From NCBI GenBank assembly GCA_037130535.1, contig JBAXSU010000002.1:1-64000 (forward strand): a stretch of 64,000 nucleotides of DNA, given 5' to 3'. Within the stretch, counting starts at the first letter, position 1. Each line of letters starts with the position of its first letter. The notes under the pieces were generated by a model that saw only the letters and a program-made list of their open reading frames with translations, was not told where the DNA came from and ran no database searches. The position numbers and the translations under genes were made by a program. The stretch comes from VFMC01 sp037130535 (lineage in GTDB: Bacteria; Actinomycetota; Acidimicrobiia; Acidimicrobiales; Ilumatobacteraceae). Below are positions 1-8,172 of the stretch, piece after piece.

Positions 1-466
1 TGCCCGACGGCAGCGGGGCGTGGCCGGCCCGGTAACTGGTCTTGCTGGTGGTCATCGCCATCGCCAGATGGGTACGGCCGTGGAAGCTGCCGCTGAACAC
101 CACCACGTGCGGGCGCTTGGTGGCCTGCTTCGCCAGCTTCACCGCAGCCTCGGTGATCTCGGCGCCCGAGTTGGCGTAGAAGAACGTGTCGATCGCGCCG
201 GGCGACAGGTCGGCCAGCTTCGCCGCCAACGGCTCGAGCAGATCGTGCTTGTACACGTTCACTTGGGCGTGGATGAACCGCTGCGCCTGGTCGGCAATCG
301 CCTTGGCCACCTTCGGGTGGGCGTGGCCGGTGGAGTTCACCGCGATGCCGGCGGCGAAGTCGAGGTACTCCTCGCCGCCGGTGGTGGTGACCCAGCACCC
401 GTGCCCGCTCGCCACCTCCAGCGGCGTGACCGAGAACCAGACATTCGACAGATGCGACTCGCTCAT
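1..466 (-). CDS. Class III aminotransferase, N-terminal part (runs off window edge)
   Basis: PLP-dependent class III (fold type I) aminotransferase; the first 155 codons are present and the rest lies outside the window. Reading from the ATG at 466 the protein shows the family's N-terminal half: a substrate and cofactor region ending in NSGAE at about residues 99-103, which binds the PLP phosphate, and a SFHGRT motif near 127-132. The GHAHP motif near 47-51 and overall pattern resemble 4-aminobutyrate or acetylornithine aminotransferases, but the catalytic lysine is beyond the edge, so the substrate cannot be assigned. The start is supported by a -10 box TAGGCT 7 nt upstream (leaderless). It is one of three class III aminotransferases in the first 6 kb. 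Confidence 0.85.
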   Translation of the reverse strand, partial: MSESHLSNVWFSVTPLEVASGHGCWVTTTGGEEYLDFAAGIAVNSTGHAHPKVAKAIADQAQRFIHAQVNVYKHDLLEPLAAKLADLSPGAIDTFFYANSGAEITEAAVKLAKQATKRPHVVVFSGSFHGRTHLAMAMTTSKTSYRAGHAPLPSG

Positions 467-473
467 GCCCGCG

Positions 474-479
474 AGCCTA
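474..479 (-). promoter_or_regulatory. -10 box of leaderless aminotransferase gene
   Basis: TAGGCT on the minus strand, 7 nt before the ATG at 466. At this spacing transcription would begin at or next to the start codon. Confidence 0.5.
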
Positions 480-526
480 GTCACGCGACCGCAGCTCGTT
501 GCCCCGGCCCTCGAGAGTCCGCAGGC

Positions 527-1072
527 TCAGCGAGTGACGAACGGCGGGTCGGTGCGCGCATCGAACGTTCGGCTCCAAGCGGCGAACTCGGTGGCGAAGT
601 ACTCGAGCCGTCGACCCGTCACCTCTGCCAACTCGATCACCGTGCCCGGATGTGCTTCGGTGAGGTAGTAGCGGAAACGACCCTTCGCCCCGATGCGGCC
701 ACCGCTCCACAGCTGCCAGCCGGCCTCGGCCACCAGCGCCTCGGCGGCATCCATGTCGGCGGGCCAGTAGGCGACGTGGTGCAGGCCGCCTTCGGGGCAG
801 CGCTCGAGGAAGTCGAGATAGGTCGACGGCTGGTCGTTGTGCTGGGCGATCAACTCCACCTGCAGATCGCCCATGTGGGCAATGGCGATGGTGAAGTCGA
901 GATGTCCCGGTTGGCCGCGATGGACGAAGTCGTCGACCGGAGGGTGCTCGACGAGCAACCACGGCCCGATGCCCAGCACCTCGACCCAGTGCCGGATGTG
1001 GTCGTGCAGCCGTTCGGCAGGCACCACGTAGCCGAGTTGACGCACCTCACCGAACGCAGCGACCGGGTTCAT
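527..1072 (-). CDS. VOC (glyoxalase/bleomycin resistance-type) family protein
   Basis: A 181-residue protein of the vicinal oxygen chelate superfamily. It opens with a QLGYVV strand and a helix (HDHIRHWVEVLGIGPW), the usual start of a VOC beta-alpha-beta-beta-beta module. A second module begins near the middle (GGLHHVAYW, then GTVIELAEV towards the end). The likely metal ligands are His in LDFTIAIAHMGD or GLHHVAYW and Glu in VIELAEV. VOC enzymes range from lyases and dioxygenases to isomerases and the substrate is not evident. The start at 1072 is chosen because the homologous fold begins there and a TAGTGT -10 box sits 7 nt upstream; an open frame extends further upstream but is low-complexity. 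Confidence 0.75.
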   Translation of the reverse strand: MNPVAAFGEVRQLGYVVPAERLHDHIRHWVEVLGIGPWLLVEHPPVDDFVHRGQPGHLDFTIAIAHMGDLQVELIAQHNDQPSTYLDFLERCPEGGLHHVAYWPADMDAAEALVAEAGWQLWSGGRIGAKGRFRYYLTEAHPGTVIELAEVTGRRLEYFATEFAAWSRTFDARTDPPFVTR

Positions 1073-1079
1073 GGCCCCG

Positions 1080-1085
1080 ACACTA
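1080..1085 (-). promoter_or_regulatory. -10 box of leaderless VOC gene
   Basis: TAGTGT on the minus strand, 7 nt before the ATG at 1072. Confidence 0.5.
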
Positions 1086-1218
1086 GGCAGCCCCGGGGCA
1101 GCGAGTTGACCGATGCGAGCCGTTGACCGATGCCCACCCGAGTCAGCCCCGCGCACCCGAGTCGCAGCGGTACACCCGAGTGCTTTCTGGCACCCCGGGG
1201 GCCAAACAACCCTCGGCG

Positions 1219-2454
1219 TCAGGGTGGCGGGACGGTGAGGGCGGCGGCCTTGGCCAGGGCCTCGTCCCACGATGCACCGGCGGCGATGAGCGACCGGAAC
1301 GGCATCACCATCTTCGGCATGCTCACGCCGAGCACGCCGCGGAGTCGACCCTGCCATCCGAACAGCGCTGCGAACGCACCGTCGAGCGACCCGGCGAACA
1401 CGTGCACATCGTCGCCACCGTGGGCACGGCCGACGAACTGGATGCGACTCTCGAACTGATCGCTCCAGAAGAACGGCACCGCCGCGTACGGCGTGGGTGC
1501 CTCACCCCGGGCCACCGCCAGCAGATTACGAGCGGCGGCGGCACCCTGCTCGGCGGCGTTGGTCCAGTGCTCGACGCGCATCTCGGCGTCGTCGTGCGGA
1601 TCGAACACACGGTTCGGCCAGCGGGCGCAGTCGCCTGCGGCGTAGACGCCGGGCACACCTGCGTTGAGTGTGTCGTCGCACACCACACCGTCGCGCAGGA
1701 TGAGCCCACTGCCCTCCAGCCACCCGGTGGCCGGCGACACCCCCACGCCCACCAGCACCACATCGGCGGGCACCAGGTCGCCCGAGGTCAGGCGCACACC
1801 CGTCACCCGGGCGCCTTCGCCTTCGATGGCAGCCACCTGCACGCCGCAGCGCAGGTCGATGCCGTGGCGGCTGTGCACACTGGCCACCGCGGCACCCATC
1901 TCGGCACCGAGCCCGCGCATCAATGGGGCCGGCGCACCCTCGAGCACCGTCACCTCGCACCCGGCGGTCTGCGCCGTAGCCGCTGCCTCGAGGCCGATGA
2001 ACCCGGCACCGATCACCACCAGTCGCACACTGTCGCCGAACCGGGCCCGCAGGTCGAGTGCGTCGTCGAGTGTGCGCAGTTCGCACACCCCGTCGAGGTC
2101 GGGCTGACCGGGCAGACGCCGCACCCCCGCCCCGGTGGCAATGACCAAGCCGTCGTAGGCGATGGTCGAGCCGTCAGCCAGCGTGACCAGTCGAGCAGCC
2201 GTATCGAGCGCGACCGCCGCAACACCCAGGCGCCAGGTGAGATCGAGTGCGGTGAAGTCGTCTGGCTTGCGCAAGCGGATGCGGTCGGCGTCCCACTCGC
2301 CCGCCAGCAACTTCTTCGACAGCGGCGGCCGGTCGTAGGGCACCTCGTCCTCGGCGCCGACCAGGGTGATCACCCCGGTGAACCCCTCGCTGCGCAACGT
2401 CTCGCAGGCTCGCAACCCCGCCAACGAAGCCCCGACCACCACCACTTGTTCCAT
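1219..2454 (-). CDS. FAD/NAD(P)-dependent ferredoxin reductase-type oxidoreductase
   Basis: A 411-residue pyridine nucleotide-disulphide family reductase of the rubredoxin/ferredoxin reductase type. It begins with an FAD-binding Rossmann segment (VVVGASLAGLRA, residues 4-15), followed by YDRPPLSK, a motif typical of ferredoxin reductases partnering dioxygenases or P450s. A second dinucleotide fold (VVIGAGFIGLEAA) near residue 150 binds NAD(P)H and a GVYAAGDCA motif closes the FAD site. The C-terminal reductase domain carries the PFFWSDQF signature. No redox-centre cysteine pair is visible, as expected for this branch. No ferredoxin or oxygenase gene lies beside it, so its electron acceptor is elsewhere. 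An in-frame ATG at 2463 is an alternative start. It is divergent from the kinase-aminotransferase fusion gene. Confidence 0.85.
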   Translation of the reverse strand: MEQVVVVGASLAGLRACETLRSEGFTGVITLVGAEDEVPYDRPPLSKKLLAGEWDADRIRLRKPDDFTALDLTWRLGVAAVALDTAARLVTLADGSTIAYDGLVIATGAGVRRLPGQPDLDGVCELRTLDDALDLRARFGDSVRLVVIGAGFIGLEAAATAQTAGCEVTVLEGAPAPLMRGLGAEMGAAVASVHSRHGIDLRCGVQVAAIEGEGARVTGVRLTSGDLVPADVVLVGVGVSPATGWLEGSGLILRDGVVCDDTLNAGVPGVYAAGDCARWPNRVFDPHDDAEMRVEHWTNAAEQGAAAARNLLAVARGEAPTPYAAVPFFWSDQFESRIQFVGRAHGGDDVHVFAGSLDGAFAALFGWQGRLRGVLGVSMPKMVMPFRSLIAAGASWDEALAKAAALTVPPP

Positions 2455-2540
2455 TGTCGCCATCACCGCCAGCATGCCACGCCCACGCGATGAGCGCTCT
2501 GCGCACGGGCTGCGCATGTTGCTCATCGCAGCGCGGGCGA

Positions 2541-2546
2541 TACGGT
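2541..2546 (+). promoter_or_regulatory. -10 box of kinase-aminotransferase fusion gene
   Basis: TACGGT, 8 nt before the ATG at 2555; consistent with a leaderless or near-leaderless transcript. Confidence 0.45.
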
Positions 2547-2554
2547 CGAGGGAC

Positions 2555-4864
2555 ATGGACCAGGTGTTGCGCACTCCTCCTCCCCCGGTCGATGTCGCCA
2601 CGGCACCAGCAGTCGCCGCGGCGACGTTCGGCGTCGAGGCCGACAGCGCGATCGACCTCGGCAGCGAACGCGACCGGGCCTTTCTGCTGCACGGTGTGGG
2701 CACGCTCGGCGAGGTGATGCCGATCGCCGTGATGAAGGTGTCGAACGCAGCCGAACACCCCGACGTGCTCGACATGGAGGCAGCTGTCGCCTTCCACGCT
2801 CTCGCCGTCGACCCAGCGCTGCCCATCGCCCGACCTCACCCGGCGCACACCGGCCTGCACCGCGCCGAGTGGACCACGCCTGATGGCACCCACTGGGTGC
2901 GCATGTACGACCTCATGCCCGGTACCCGCCGCGCCGACCCCACCACCCTCTCCGACCGCGCCGTGATCGAGTGGGGAACCACCACCGCCCGTCTCGGCCG
3001 CGCGATGCGGGGCTTCATCAACCCCCGCGCCATTCGCAGCCTGCCGTGGGACGTGCAGCACGCGCTGCAGGTGCGGCCGATGCTGCCCGCCATCGCCGAC
3101 CCCACCGTCAGGCAGTTGGTCGCCCGCACGCTCGACCGGTTCGAGGAGGTGGTGGCCCCCCACTGGGCCTCCCTGCGTGCCCAGGTGGTGCACGGCGACC
3201 TCACCACCGACAATGCCCTCGTCGCATCCGACGGCACCGTCACCGGCATCATCGACTTCGGCGACATGAGCCACACCGCACTGGTGGTCGACATCGCCTC
3301 GATCCTCGACTCGCTCGCTGCCGGACGCAGTCGCACCGAGATGCTGCGCATCGCCCGACTCGCGCTCGACGGCTACCAGCGCATCACCCCGCTCGAACCC
3401 GACGAACTGGCGATCATCGGCGAACTGTGGGCGGCACGCACTGCCGTCGGCCTGGCCATCGGCTCGTGGCGCGCCGCCGAAGGCTTGGAGGATGCCGACT
3501 TCGCCCAGCGCTACCACGCCGGTGGCGCCACCATGCTCCACCAGCTGCTCGCTACCGGTTGGCAGCGCCTCGCCGCCGAATTGGGTGGGCACCACGACAG
3601 CGCAGCCGACTCGCACGAACTCGTCGCCCGGCGCGATGTGTTCGGCCCGGCCACCGAGGGCCTCAGCTACGACGAGCCGATCCACATGGCCAGCGCCCAG
3701 GGCACCTGGATGACCGATGTGCATGGCCGCCGCTATCTCGACATGTACAACAACGTGCCGAGCGTGGGCCACACCCACCCGCGTGTCACCGAGGCCATTG
3801 CGCGCCAGAGCCGTGTGCTGAATACCAATATGCGCTACCTGCACGCCGGCGCCATCGAGTTGGCCGAACGCCTGGTCGACACCTGCCCCGCATCGCTCGA
3901 CACGGTGTTCTTCGTGAACTCCGGCTCGGAGGCCAACGACCTCGCCTGGCGCCTCGCCACCACGGTCACCGGCAACACCGGCGCGCTGTGCACCACCCGC
4001 GCCTACCACGGCATCAGTGCTGCCATCGCCCCGCTGTCGCCCGAGACGCTGCCACCCGAAGCTGTGCCGCCCACGGTCGACACGTGGATACCCACCGACA
4101 CCTACCGCGGCCTGCACACCGGCACCGAGGGGTTCGCCGCCGCGCTCGAACGCCTCGCCGCGCGCGGCGTGGCGCCCGCGCTCGTCATCCTCGACGGGGT
4201 GTTGCAGAGCGACGGTGTGCACGACCTCGACCCCGGTTACGTGCAGGCCCTGCTGCACCTCACCCACGCCGCGGGTGGGCTGTGGGTGGCCGATGAGGTG
4301 CAGGGCGGCCACGGTCGCACCGGCGAGGCGATGTGGTCGTTCGAGCGCTTCGGGATCGAGCCCGACATCGTCACGCTGGGCAAGCCGATGGGCAACGGGC
4401 ACCCGGTGGGGGCGGTCATCACCCGCCGCGACATCGCCGAACGCTTCGCCGACGGCACGACGTTCTTCAGCACCTTCGGCGGTAATCCGGTGAGCATGGC
4501 GGCATCACATGCGGTGCTCGACGTACTCGCCGACGAACGGGTGCTGCCCCGTGTGGTCGAGGCCGGCGAGGCGCTGCGTACCGCTACCCGTGCCGTCGCC
4601 GAACAGCACGAGTGCATCGGCGACGTGCGTGGCATCGGCCTGGCCAACGCCATCGAGATCGTCACCGACCGCGCCTCCACCACCCCCGACCCGGCAATGG
4701 CTGATCAGATCAAGAACGCGCTGCGTCGGCACGGGGTACTGGTGGGCACCACCGGCGTGCATGGCAACGTGCTGAAGGTGCGCCCACCCCTGGCATTCAC
4801 CGCGGCCGAGGTGCCGGTGTTCGCCACCGCGTTGCAGGCCGCGCTGCGCGACGTGTTCGCCTGA
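2555..4864 (+). CDS. APH-type kinase / class III aminotransferase fusion protein
   Basis: A 769-residue two-domain enzyme. The N-terminal ~340 residues are an aminoglycoside phosphotransferase/choline kinase-type domain with the catalytic loop HGDLTTDN at 213-220 and the metal-binding IDFGD at 233-237. The rest is a complete class III aminotransferase with NSGSEAND near 455-462, a DEVQGGHGRTG segment that stacks on PLP, and the Schiff-base lysine K610 in LGKPMGNGHP. Fused kinase-aminotransferases of this order are known in bacteria and relate to ethanolamine-phosphate and phospho-hydroxylysine phospho-lyases, which suggests that an amino alcohol is phosphorylated by one domain and eliminated or transaminated by the other. 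That function is inference. It ends tail to tail with the next aminotransferase, with no intervening base. Confidence 0.85.
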   Translation: MDQVLRTPPPPVDVATAPAVAAATFGVEADSAIDLGSERDRAFLLHGVGTLGEVMPIAVMKVSNAAEHPDVLDMEAAVAFHALAVDPALPIARPHPAHTGLHRAEWTTPDGTHWVRMYDLMPGTRRADPTTLSDRAVIEWGTTTARLGRAMRGFINPRAIRSLPWDVQHALQVRPMLPAIADPTVRQLVARTLDRFEEVVAPHWASLRAQVVHGDLTTDNALVASDGTVTGIIDFGDMSHTALVVDIASILDSLAAGRSRTEMLRIARLALDGYQRITPLEPDELAIIGELWAARTAVGLAIGSWRAAEGLEDADFAQRYHAGGATMLHQLLATGWQRLAAELGGHHDSAADSHELVARRDVFGPATEGLSYDEPIHMASAQGTWMTDVHGRRYLDMYNNVPSVGHTHPRVTEAIARQSRVLNTNMRYLHAGAIELAERLVDTCPASLDTVFFVNSGSEANDLAWRLATTVTGNTGALCTTRAYHGISAAIAPLSPETLPPEAVPPTVDTWIPTDTYRGLHTGTEGFAAALERLAARGVAPALVILDGVLQSDGVHDLDPGYVQALLHLTHAAGGLWVADEVQGGHGRTGEAMWSFERFGIEPDIVTLGKPMGNGHPVGAVITRRDIAERFADGTTFFSTFGGNPVSMAASHAVLDVLADERVLPRVVEAGEALRTATRAVAEQHECIGDVRGIGLANAIEIVTDRASTTPDPAMADQIKNALRRHGVLVGTTGVHGNVLKVRPPLAFTAAEVPVFATALQAALRDVFA

Positions 4865-6091
4865 TCAGCCCCGGCCGGCCACCGCGTCGAGGCTGGCCAG
4901 CAGGATGCCGACGATGATGTCGATCTCGTCGTCGGTGACCACGAACGGCGGCGCCACCATGACGGCCTCGGCCACCGGGCCCGACCCCGCCGGATAGACC
5001 CACAGCCCGCGTTCGAGCGCGGCGGCCACCACAGCGTCGCGGCTCACGTCGATCTCGATGCCGTAGAACAGGCCGCGACCGCGCACCTCGACCACGGCGG
5101 GGTGGTCGTCGAACGCCGCATGAAGTCGCGCCCCGAGCACCTCACCCATCACCCGCGACCGCTCGACGAGCTGTTCGCGCTGGAGGATCTCGAGCACCTT
5201 CGACGCCGCGGCGCACGAGCCGTCGTTACCGGTGAACGTGAAGTACATGAAGCCCGAACCGCGCAGGGCCTCGGCCACCCGGCCCCGCGCCGCAACGGCA
5301 CCCATCGGCACGTAGCCGCCACCGAGGCCCTTGCCGCCCACCACCACATCGGGCTCGAACGGGAAGTGCTGATGGCCCCACGTGAGACCGGTGCGGCCGT
5401 ACCCGGTCATCACCTCGTCGGCGATGAGCACGATGTCGTGCTGGTGGCAGATGTCGGTGACGGTGCGCCAGTACTCGTCGCTCGCGGTGAGGCAGGCGCC
5501 CGCGGCGCCCATCATCGGCTCAGCGATGAATCCGGCAATGGTGCCCGGGTCTTCCTGCTCGATCACCTTCAGCACCTGTTCGGGGTCGTCCCACGGCACG
5601 TGCGGGAATGGCAGCAGCATCGGCTCGTAGCCCTTCTGGCGCACGCTGTGGCTGGCGGCCGCCATCGTGCCGAGGGTCATCCCGTGATAGCTCGGGTGGC
5701 GGCCGACGATCTTCCACCGATCGGGTCGGCCCATGGCCACCTGGTAGGCGCGGGCCAGACGCAACGCCGAGTCGGTGCTCTCGCTTCCGCCACTGGTGAA
5801 GAACACGTGGTCGAACCCCTCGGGCAGCCAGTCGTGAACCAGTCGGTCGCGCAACTCGAGCCGCCACGGCGTGGGCCACAGCGGCACCACGTAGCCACCG
5901 CCTGCCATCGCCTCGCGTGCCGCGTCGGCCACCTCGGCGCGACCCCAGCCGATGTTGCCGACGATGGCACCCGCGGCGCCGTCGAGGATGCGGCCGCCGT
6001 CGGCGGTGTGCAGCCAACTGCCCGAGCCCCCCACGATGGTGGGCGACTCGGCGGCACCGGGCAGGAACGAGTAGCGAGCGCTGTCGGTCAT
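4865..6091 (-). CDS. Class III aminotransferase
   Basis: A complete 408-residue PLP-dependent aminotransferase. Visible landmarks are SGGSES at 100-105 (phosphate binding), HPSYHGMT near 132-139, the ADEVMTGYGRTG segment at 224-235 and the PLP lysine K254 in GGKGLGGGYVPMG. The GGKGLGGGY form and an omega-type layout resemble omega-amino acid:pyruvate and adenosylmethionine-8-amino-7-oxononanoate-type enzymes, but no biotin gene is nearby. It converges with the fusion gene and shares the neighbourhood with two other class III aminotransferases of distinct sequence, so recent duplication is unlikely. A weak -10 (AACACT) lies 7 nt before the ATG. Confidence 0.85.
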   Translation of the reverse strand: MTDSARYSFLPGAAESPTIVGGSGSWLHTADGGRILDGAAGAIVGNIGWGRAEVADAAREAMAGGGYVVPLWPTPWRLELRDRLVHDWLPEGFDHVFFTSGGSESTDSALRLARAYQVAMGRPDRWKIVGRHPSYHGMTLGTMAAASHSVRQKGYEPMLLPFPHVPWDDPEQVLKVIEQEDPGTIAGFIAEPMMGAAGACLTASDEYWRTVTDICHQHDIVLIADEVMTGYGRTGLTWGHQHFPFEPDVVVGGKGLGGGYVPMGAVAARGRVAEALRGSGFMYFTFTGNDGSCAAASKVLEILQREQLVERSRVMGEVLGARLHAAFDDHPAVVEVRGRGLFYGIEIDVSRDAVVAAALERGLWVYPAGSGPVAEAVMVAPPFVVTDDEIDIIVGILLASLDAVAGRG

Positions 6092-6122
6092 GACCGTCAG
6101 TGTTGCACGCCCTCGCTGTTCC

Positions 6123-6148
6123 GGGTCAGAGGGCCGGGTCAGAGGGCC
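6123..6148. repeat. Tandem 13-bp duplication at the 3' end of the AlkB-like gene
   Basis: The unit GGGTCAGAGGGCC occurs twice head to tail (6123-6135 and 6136-6148). The stop codon of the AlkB-like gene (6139-6141) lies in the second copy. Probably a slippage duplication with no function. Confidence 0.6.
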
Positions 6149-6810
6149 AGGTCGGAGGCGAGCCAGGTCGAGGCGACATCGTGGCGGAACATGATCGACA
6201 GCCGCGGCCCGGTGGGCCCGGTGACCTTGGGGACACAGTGCTCCCAGTCGTGCTGGCAGCGGCCGCCCATCACCAGCAGATCACCCCGGCCCACGTGCCA
6301 CCCCTGCGACGGGCCGCCACCCCGCCGCCGCACCAGGAACGCCCGCGGCGCTCCCACGCTGACGATCGCCACCACCGGGTCGTCGTGGAGGGAACGCTCG
6401 CGGTCGCCGTGCCACGCCACCGAGTCGCGCCCGTCGCGGTACAGGTTGAACCCGATGATGTCGAACGGACGGGTGTAGTGGCGGCTGAGCGCGGCACGCG
6501 CCTCGCCCAGCACCGGCAGTGGCTCGGCTCCACCCGCGGCGTCGGTCCAGCACGCCGTGAGCCGCGGTTCGGGCAGCACCCGCTCGTACATGGTCACCTC
6601 GCGCTGACGCCACGGCAGGCGGGCGACCAGTTCGCCGAACACCAGGTCGGCACCCAGCATCCAGCCGGGCAGGAAGTCGATCCACGACTCGTCGTCGAGG
6701 TGCACCCGCTCGACGCCGAGCAGCAGTGGGTCGACCGCAGGGTCGTCGAAGGCGAACAACGAACCCTGCCAGGCATCGACGGTGGGTTGGACTGCGGTGC
6801 TGAGCGACAT
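6139..6810 (-). CDS. AlkB-like Fe(II)/2-oxoglutarate-dependent dioxygenase
   Basis: A 223-residue member of the AlkB family, which oxidatively removes alkyl groups from nucleic acid bases. The conserved iron ligands are present: H134 and D136 in WHGD and H191 in WEHCV. Two arginines that bind 2-oxoglutarate follow (GPRLSIMFR, R203 and R209). The FNLYRDGRDSVAWHGD stretch (121-136) matches the nucleotide-recognition lid and HxD motif of bacterial and human ALKBH2/3-type enzymes. The length is typical. No ada or other adaptive-response gene is adjacent. It diverges from the RNA methyltransferase gene. Confidence 0.85.
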   Translation of the reverse strand: MSLSTAVQPTVDAWQGSLFAFDDPAVDPLLLGVERVHLDDESWIDFLPGWMLGADLVFGELVARLPWRQREVTMYERVLPEPRLTACWTDAAGGAEPLPVLGEARAALSRHYTRPFDIIGFNLYRDGRDSVAWHGDRERSLHDDPVVAIVSVGAPRAFLVRRRGGGPSQGWHVGRGDLLVMGGRCQHDWEHCVPKVTGPTGPRLSIMFRHDVASTWLASDLAL

Positions 6811-6881
6811 GCACCCAGCCTCGCGCGGCGAACGTGTGTTCGCAAGAGTCGATTGGCTGGCCGGACTGGCAGACTCGCCGC

Positions 6882-7673
6882 GTGCGCGAGCCCGTCGTCA
6901 TCACCGACCCCGCCGATCCGCGGGTGGATGCCTATCGCGCGCTCCGCGCCCGCGAGAGCACCGAGGTGATGTGGGCCGAGGGCCCCACCGTGGTCGAGCG
7001 TCTGCTCGCCACCTCCCTCGGTGTGCGGTCGTTGCTGCTCACCCCGGCTGCGCACGCCCGCCTGCTCGACCGGTGCGGCGCACTGCTCGCGGCGAAGGGT
7101 GCCGACATCTGGGTGGCCGAGCAGGCGGTGGTGAACGCGATCGTTGATTTCGACCTGCACCGCGGTGCCATCGCCGTGGCCGAACGGCCCACGTTCGGCA
7201 CCCTCGACGCGGTGATCAGCGGTGCCCGGCGCCTGGTGGTGCTCGAAGGCGTGAACGACCACGAGAACATCGGCGCGATCGCCCGCACCGCCCGCGCCCT
7301 CGGGGCCGACGGCATGCTGCTCGACCCCACCTGCACCGACCCCTTCTATCGACGCAGTGTGCGAGTGTCGATGGGTGAGGTGCTGCACCTGCCCATCGCC
7401 CGCGCTGCGATGGACGCCATCGCCGCGGCACTCGACGCTGCGGGTGTCGCCGTCTGGGCGCTCACCCCTCGTGGCGACGCCGCCGACATCGCCACACTCG
7501 CACCACCGGCCCGCCTCGCGTTGCTGCTCGGCGCCGAGGGCCCGGGCCTGTCGGCCGAGGCATTGGCCCGTCACACCCCGGTGCGCATCCCCATCCGCAC
7601 CGAGGTCGACTCACTCAACGTCGGCCATGCGGTCGCCGCGGCACTCGCTGTCGTGGCAACATCTGCACTGTGA
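6882..7673 (+). CDS. SpoU/TrmH-family RNA 2'-O-methyltransferase
   Basis: SPOUT-class methyltransferase that transfers a methyl group from S-adenosylmethionine to a ribose 2'-OH in rRNA or tRNA. Motif 1 (NDHENIGAIARTARALGAD) is near the middle, motif 2 (LLLGAEGPGLS) follows, and motif 3 (IPIRTEVDSLNVGHAVAAAL) forms the C-terminal knot. An N-terminal substrate-binding domain of about 100 residues precedes the catalytic domain. The GTG at 6882 is preferred (263 residues) because the homologous sequence starts there and it leaves room for divergent promoters; an ATG at 6834 would crowd the upstream gene. The next gene starts 10 nt downstream, with its ribosome-binding site overlapping this stop codon, so the two are probably co-transcribed. 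Confidence 0.8.
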   Translation: MREPVVITDPADPRVDAYRALRARESTEVMWAEGPTVVERLLATSLGVRSLLLTPAAHARLLDRCGALLAAKGADIWVAEQAVVNAIVDFDLHRGAIAVAERPTFGTLDAVISGARRLVVLEGVNDHENIGAIARTARALGADGMLLDPTCTDPFYRRSVRVSMGEVLHLPIARAAMDAIAAALDAAGVAVWALTPRGDAADIATLAPPARLALLLGAEGPGLSAEALARHTPVRIPIRTEVDSLNVGHAVAAALAVVATSAL

Positions 7674-7683
7674 GGAGTACGCC

Positions 7684-8151
7684 ATGAAGTTCGTGATGGA
7701 ACGATTCCGATTCCTCGCCATCATCGCCGTCGTCGGCCTCGCCGTCACCACGGCGGCCACCTTCGGCTGGTCGGTTGCCAAGTCGGTGAAACTGGTGAGC
7801 GATCTGCTGAGCGGCGAATGGCGCAACGAGCTGATGGTGGTGAAGGTGCTGCAGGTGATCGACACCTACTTGCTCGCCATCGTGCAGCTGATCACCGCCA
7901 TCGGCCTCTACGAACTGTTCGTCGGCGACCTCGACACCCCTGCGTGGCTGGAGGTGCGCTCGCTCGACGACCTGAAGAAGCCGATCGTCGACATGCTCGT
8001 CGTGTACGTAGGCGTGAAGGGCGTGGAGGCCCTGGTGAAGGCCGAGCGCCCGGTGGACGCACTGCTGTCGGCCGGCGCCGTCGGCATCATCGTGCTGTCG
8101 CTCACTGCGTTCCGATTGGCCAAGAGCGCGGGCAAGGCCAAGTACGACTGA
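7684..8151 (+). CDS. YqhA/UPF0114-like inner membrane protein
   Basis: A 155-residue integral membrane protein with three to four hydrophobic segments: residues ~10-33, ~60-78, ~105-120 and ~125-147. The opening (ERFRFLAIIAVVGL), the LVSDLL stretch and the conserved ASIDTYLLA-like helix (IDTYLLAIVQLITAIGLYELFVG) match the UPF0114 family, whose function is unknown. The ATG at 7684 follows a strong site, GAGGAG, that overlaps the stop codon of the methyltransferase gene, so the two are translationally linked. Confidence 0.75.
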   Translation: MKFVMERFRFLAIIAVVGLAVTTAATFGWSVAKSVKLVSDLLSGEWRNELMVVKVLQVIDTYLLAIVQLITAIGLYELFVGDLDTPAWLEVRSLDDLKKPIVDMLVVYVGVKGVEALVKAERPVDALLSAGAVGIIVLSLTAFRLAKSAGKAKYD

Positions 8152-8172
8152 GTCGGCGCGCCCGCGGAGCGA

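Noticed and set aside
1072..1357. N-terminal extension of the VOC gene to 1357
   Set aside because: The extra 95 residues are Arg/Gly-rich with no fold and would override the -10 box at 1080-1085.
2174..4402. 742-codon frame opposite the kinase-aminotransferase fusion
   Set aside because: Gly/Val/His-rich low-complexity product covering a well-supported gene on the other strand.
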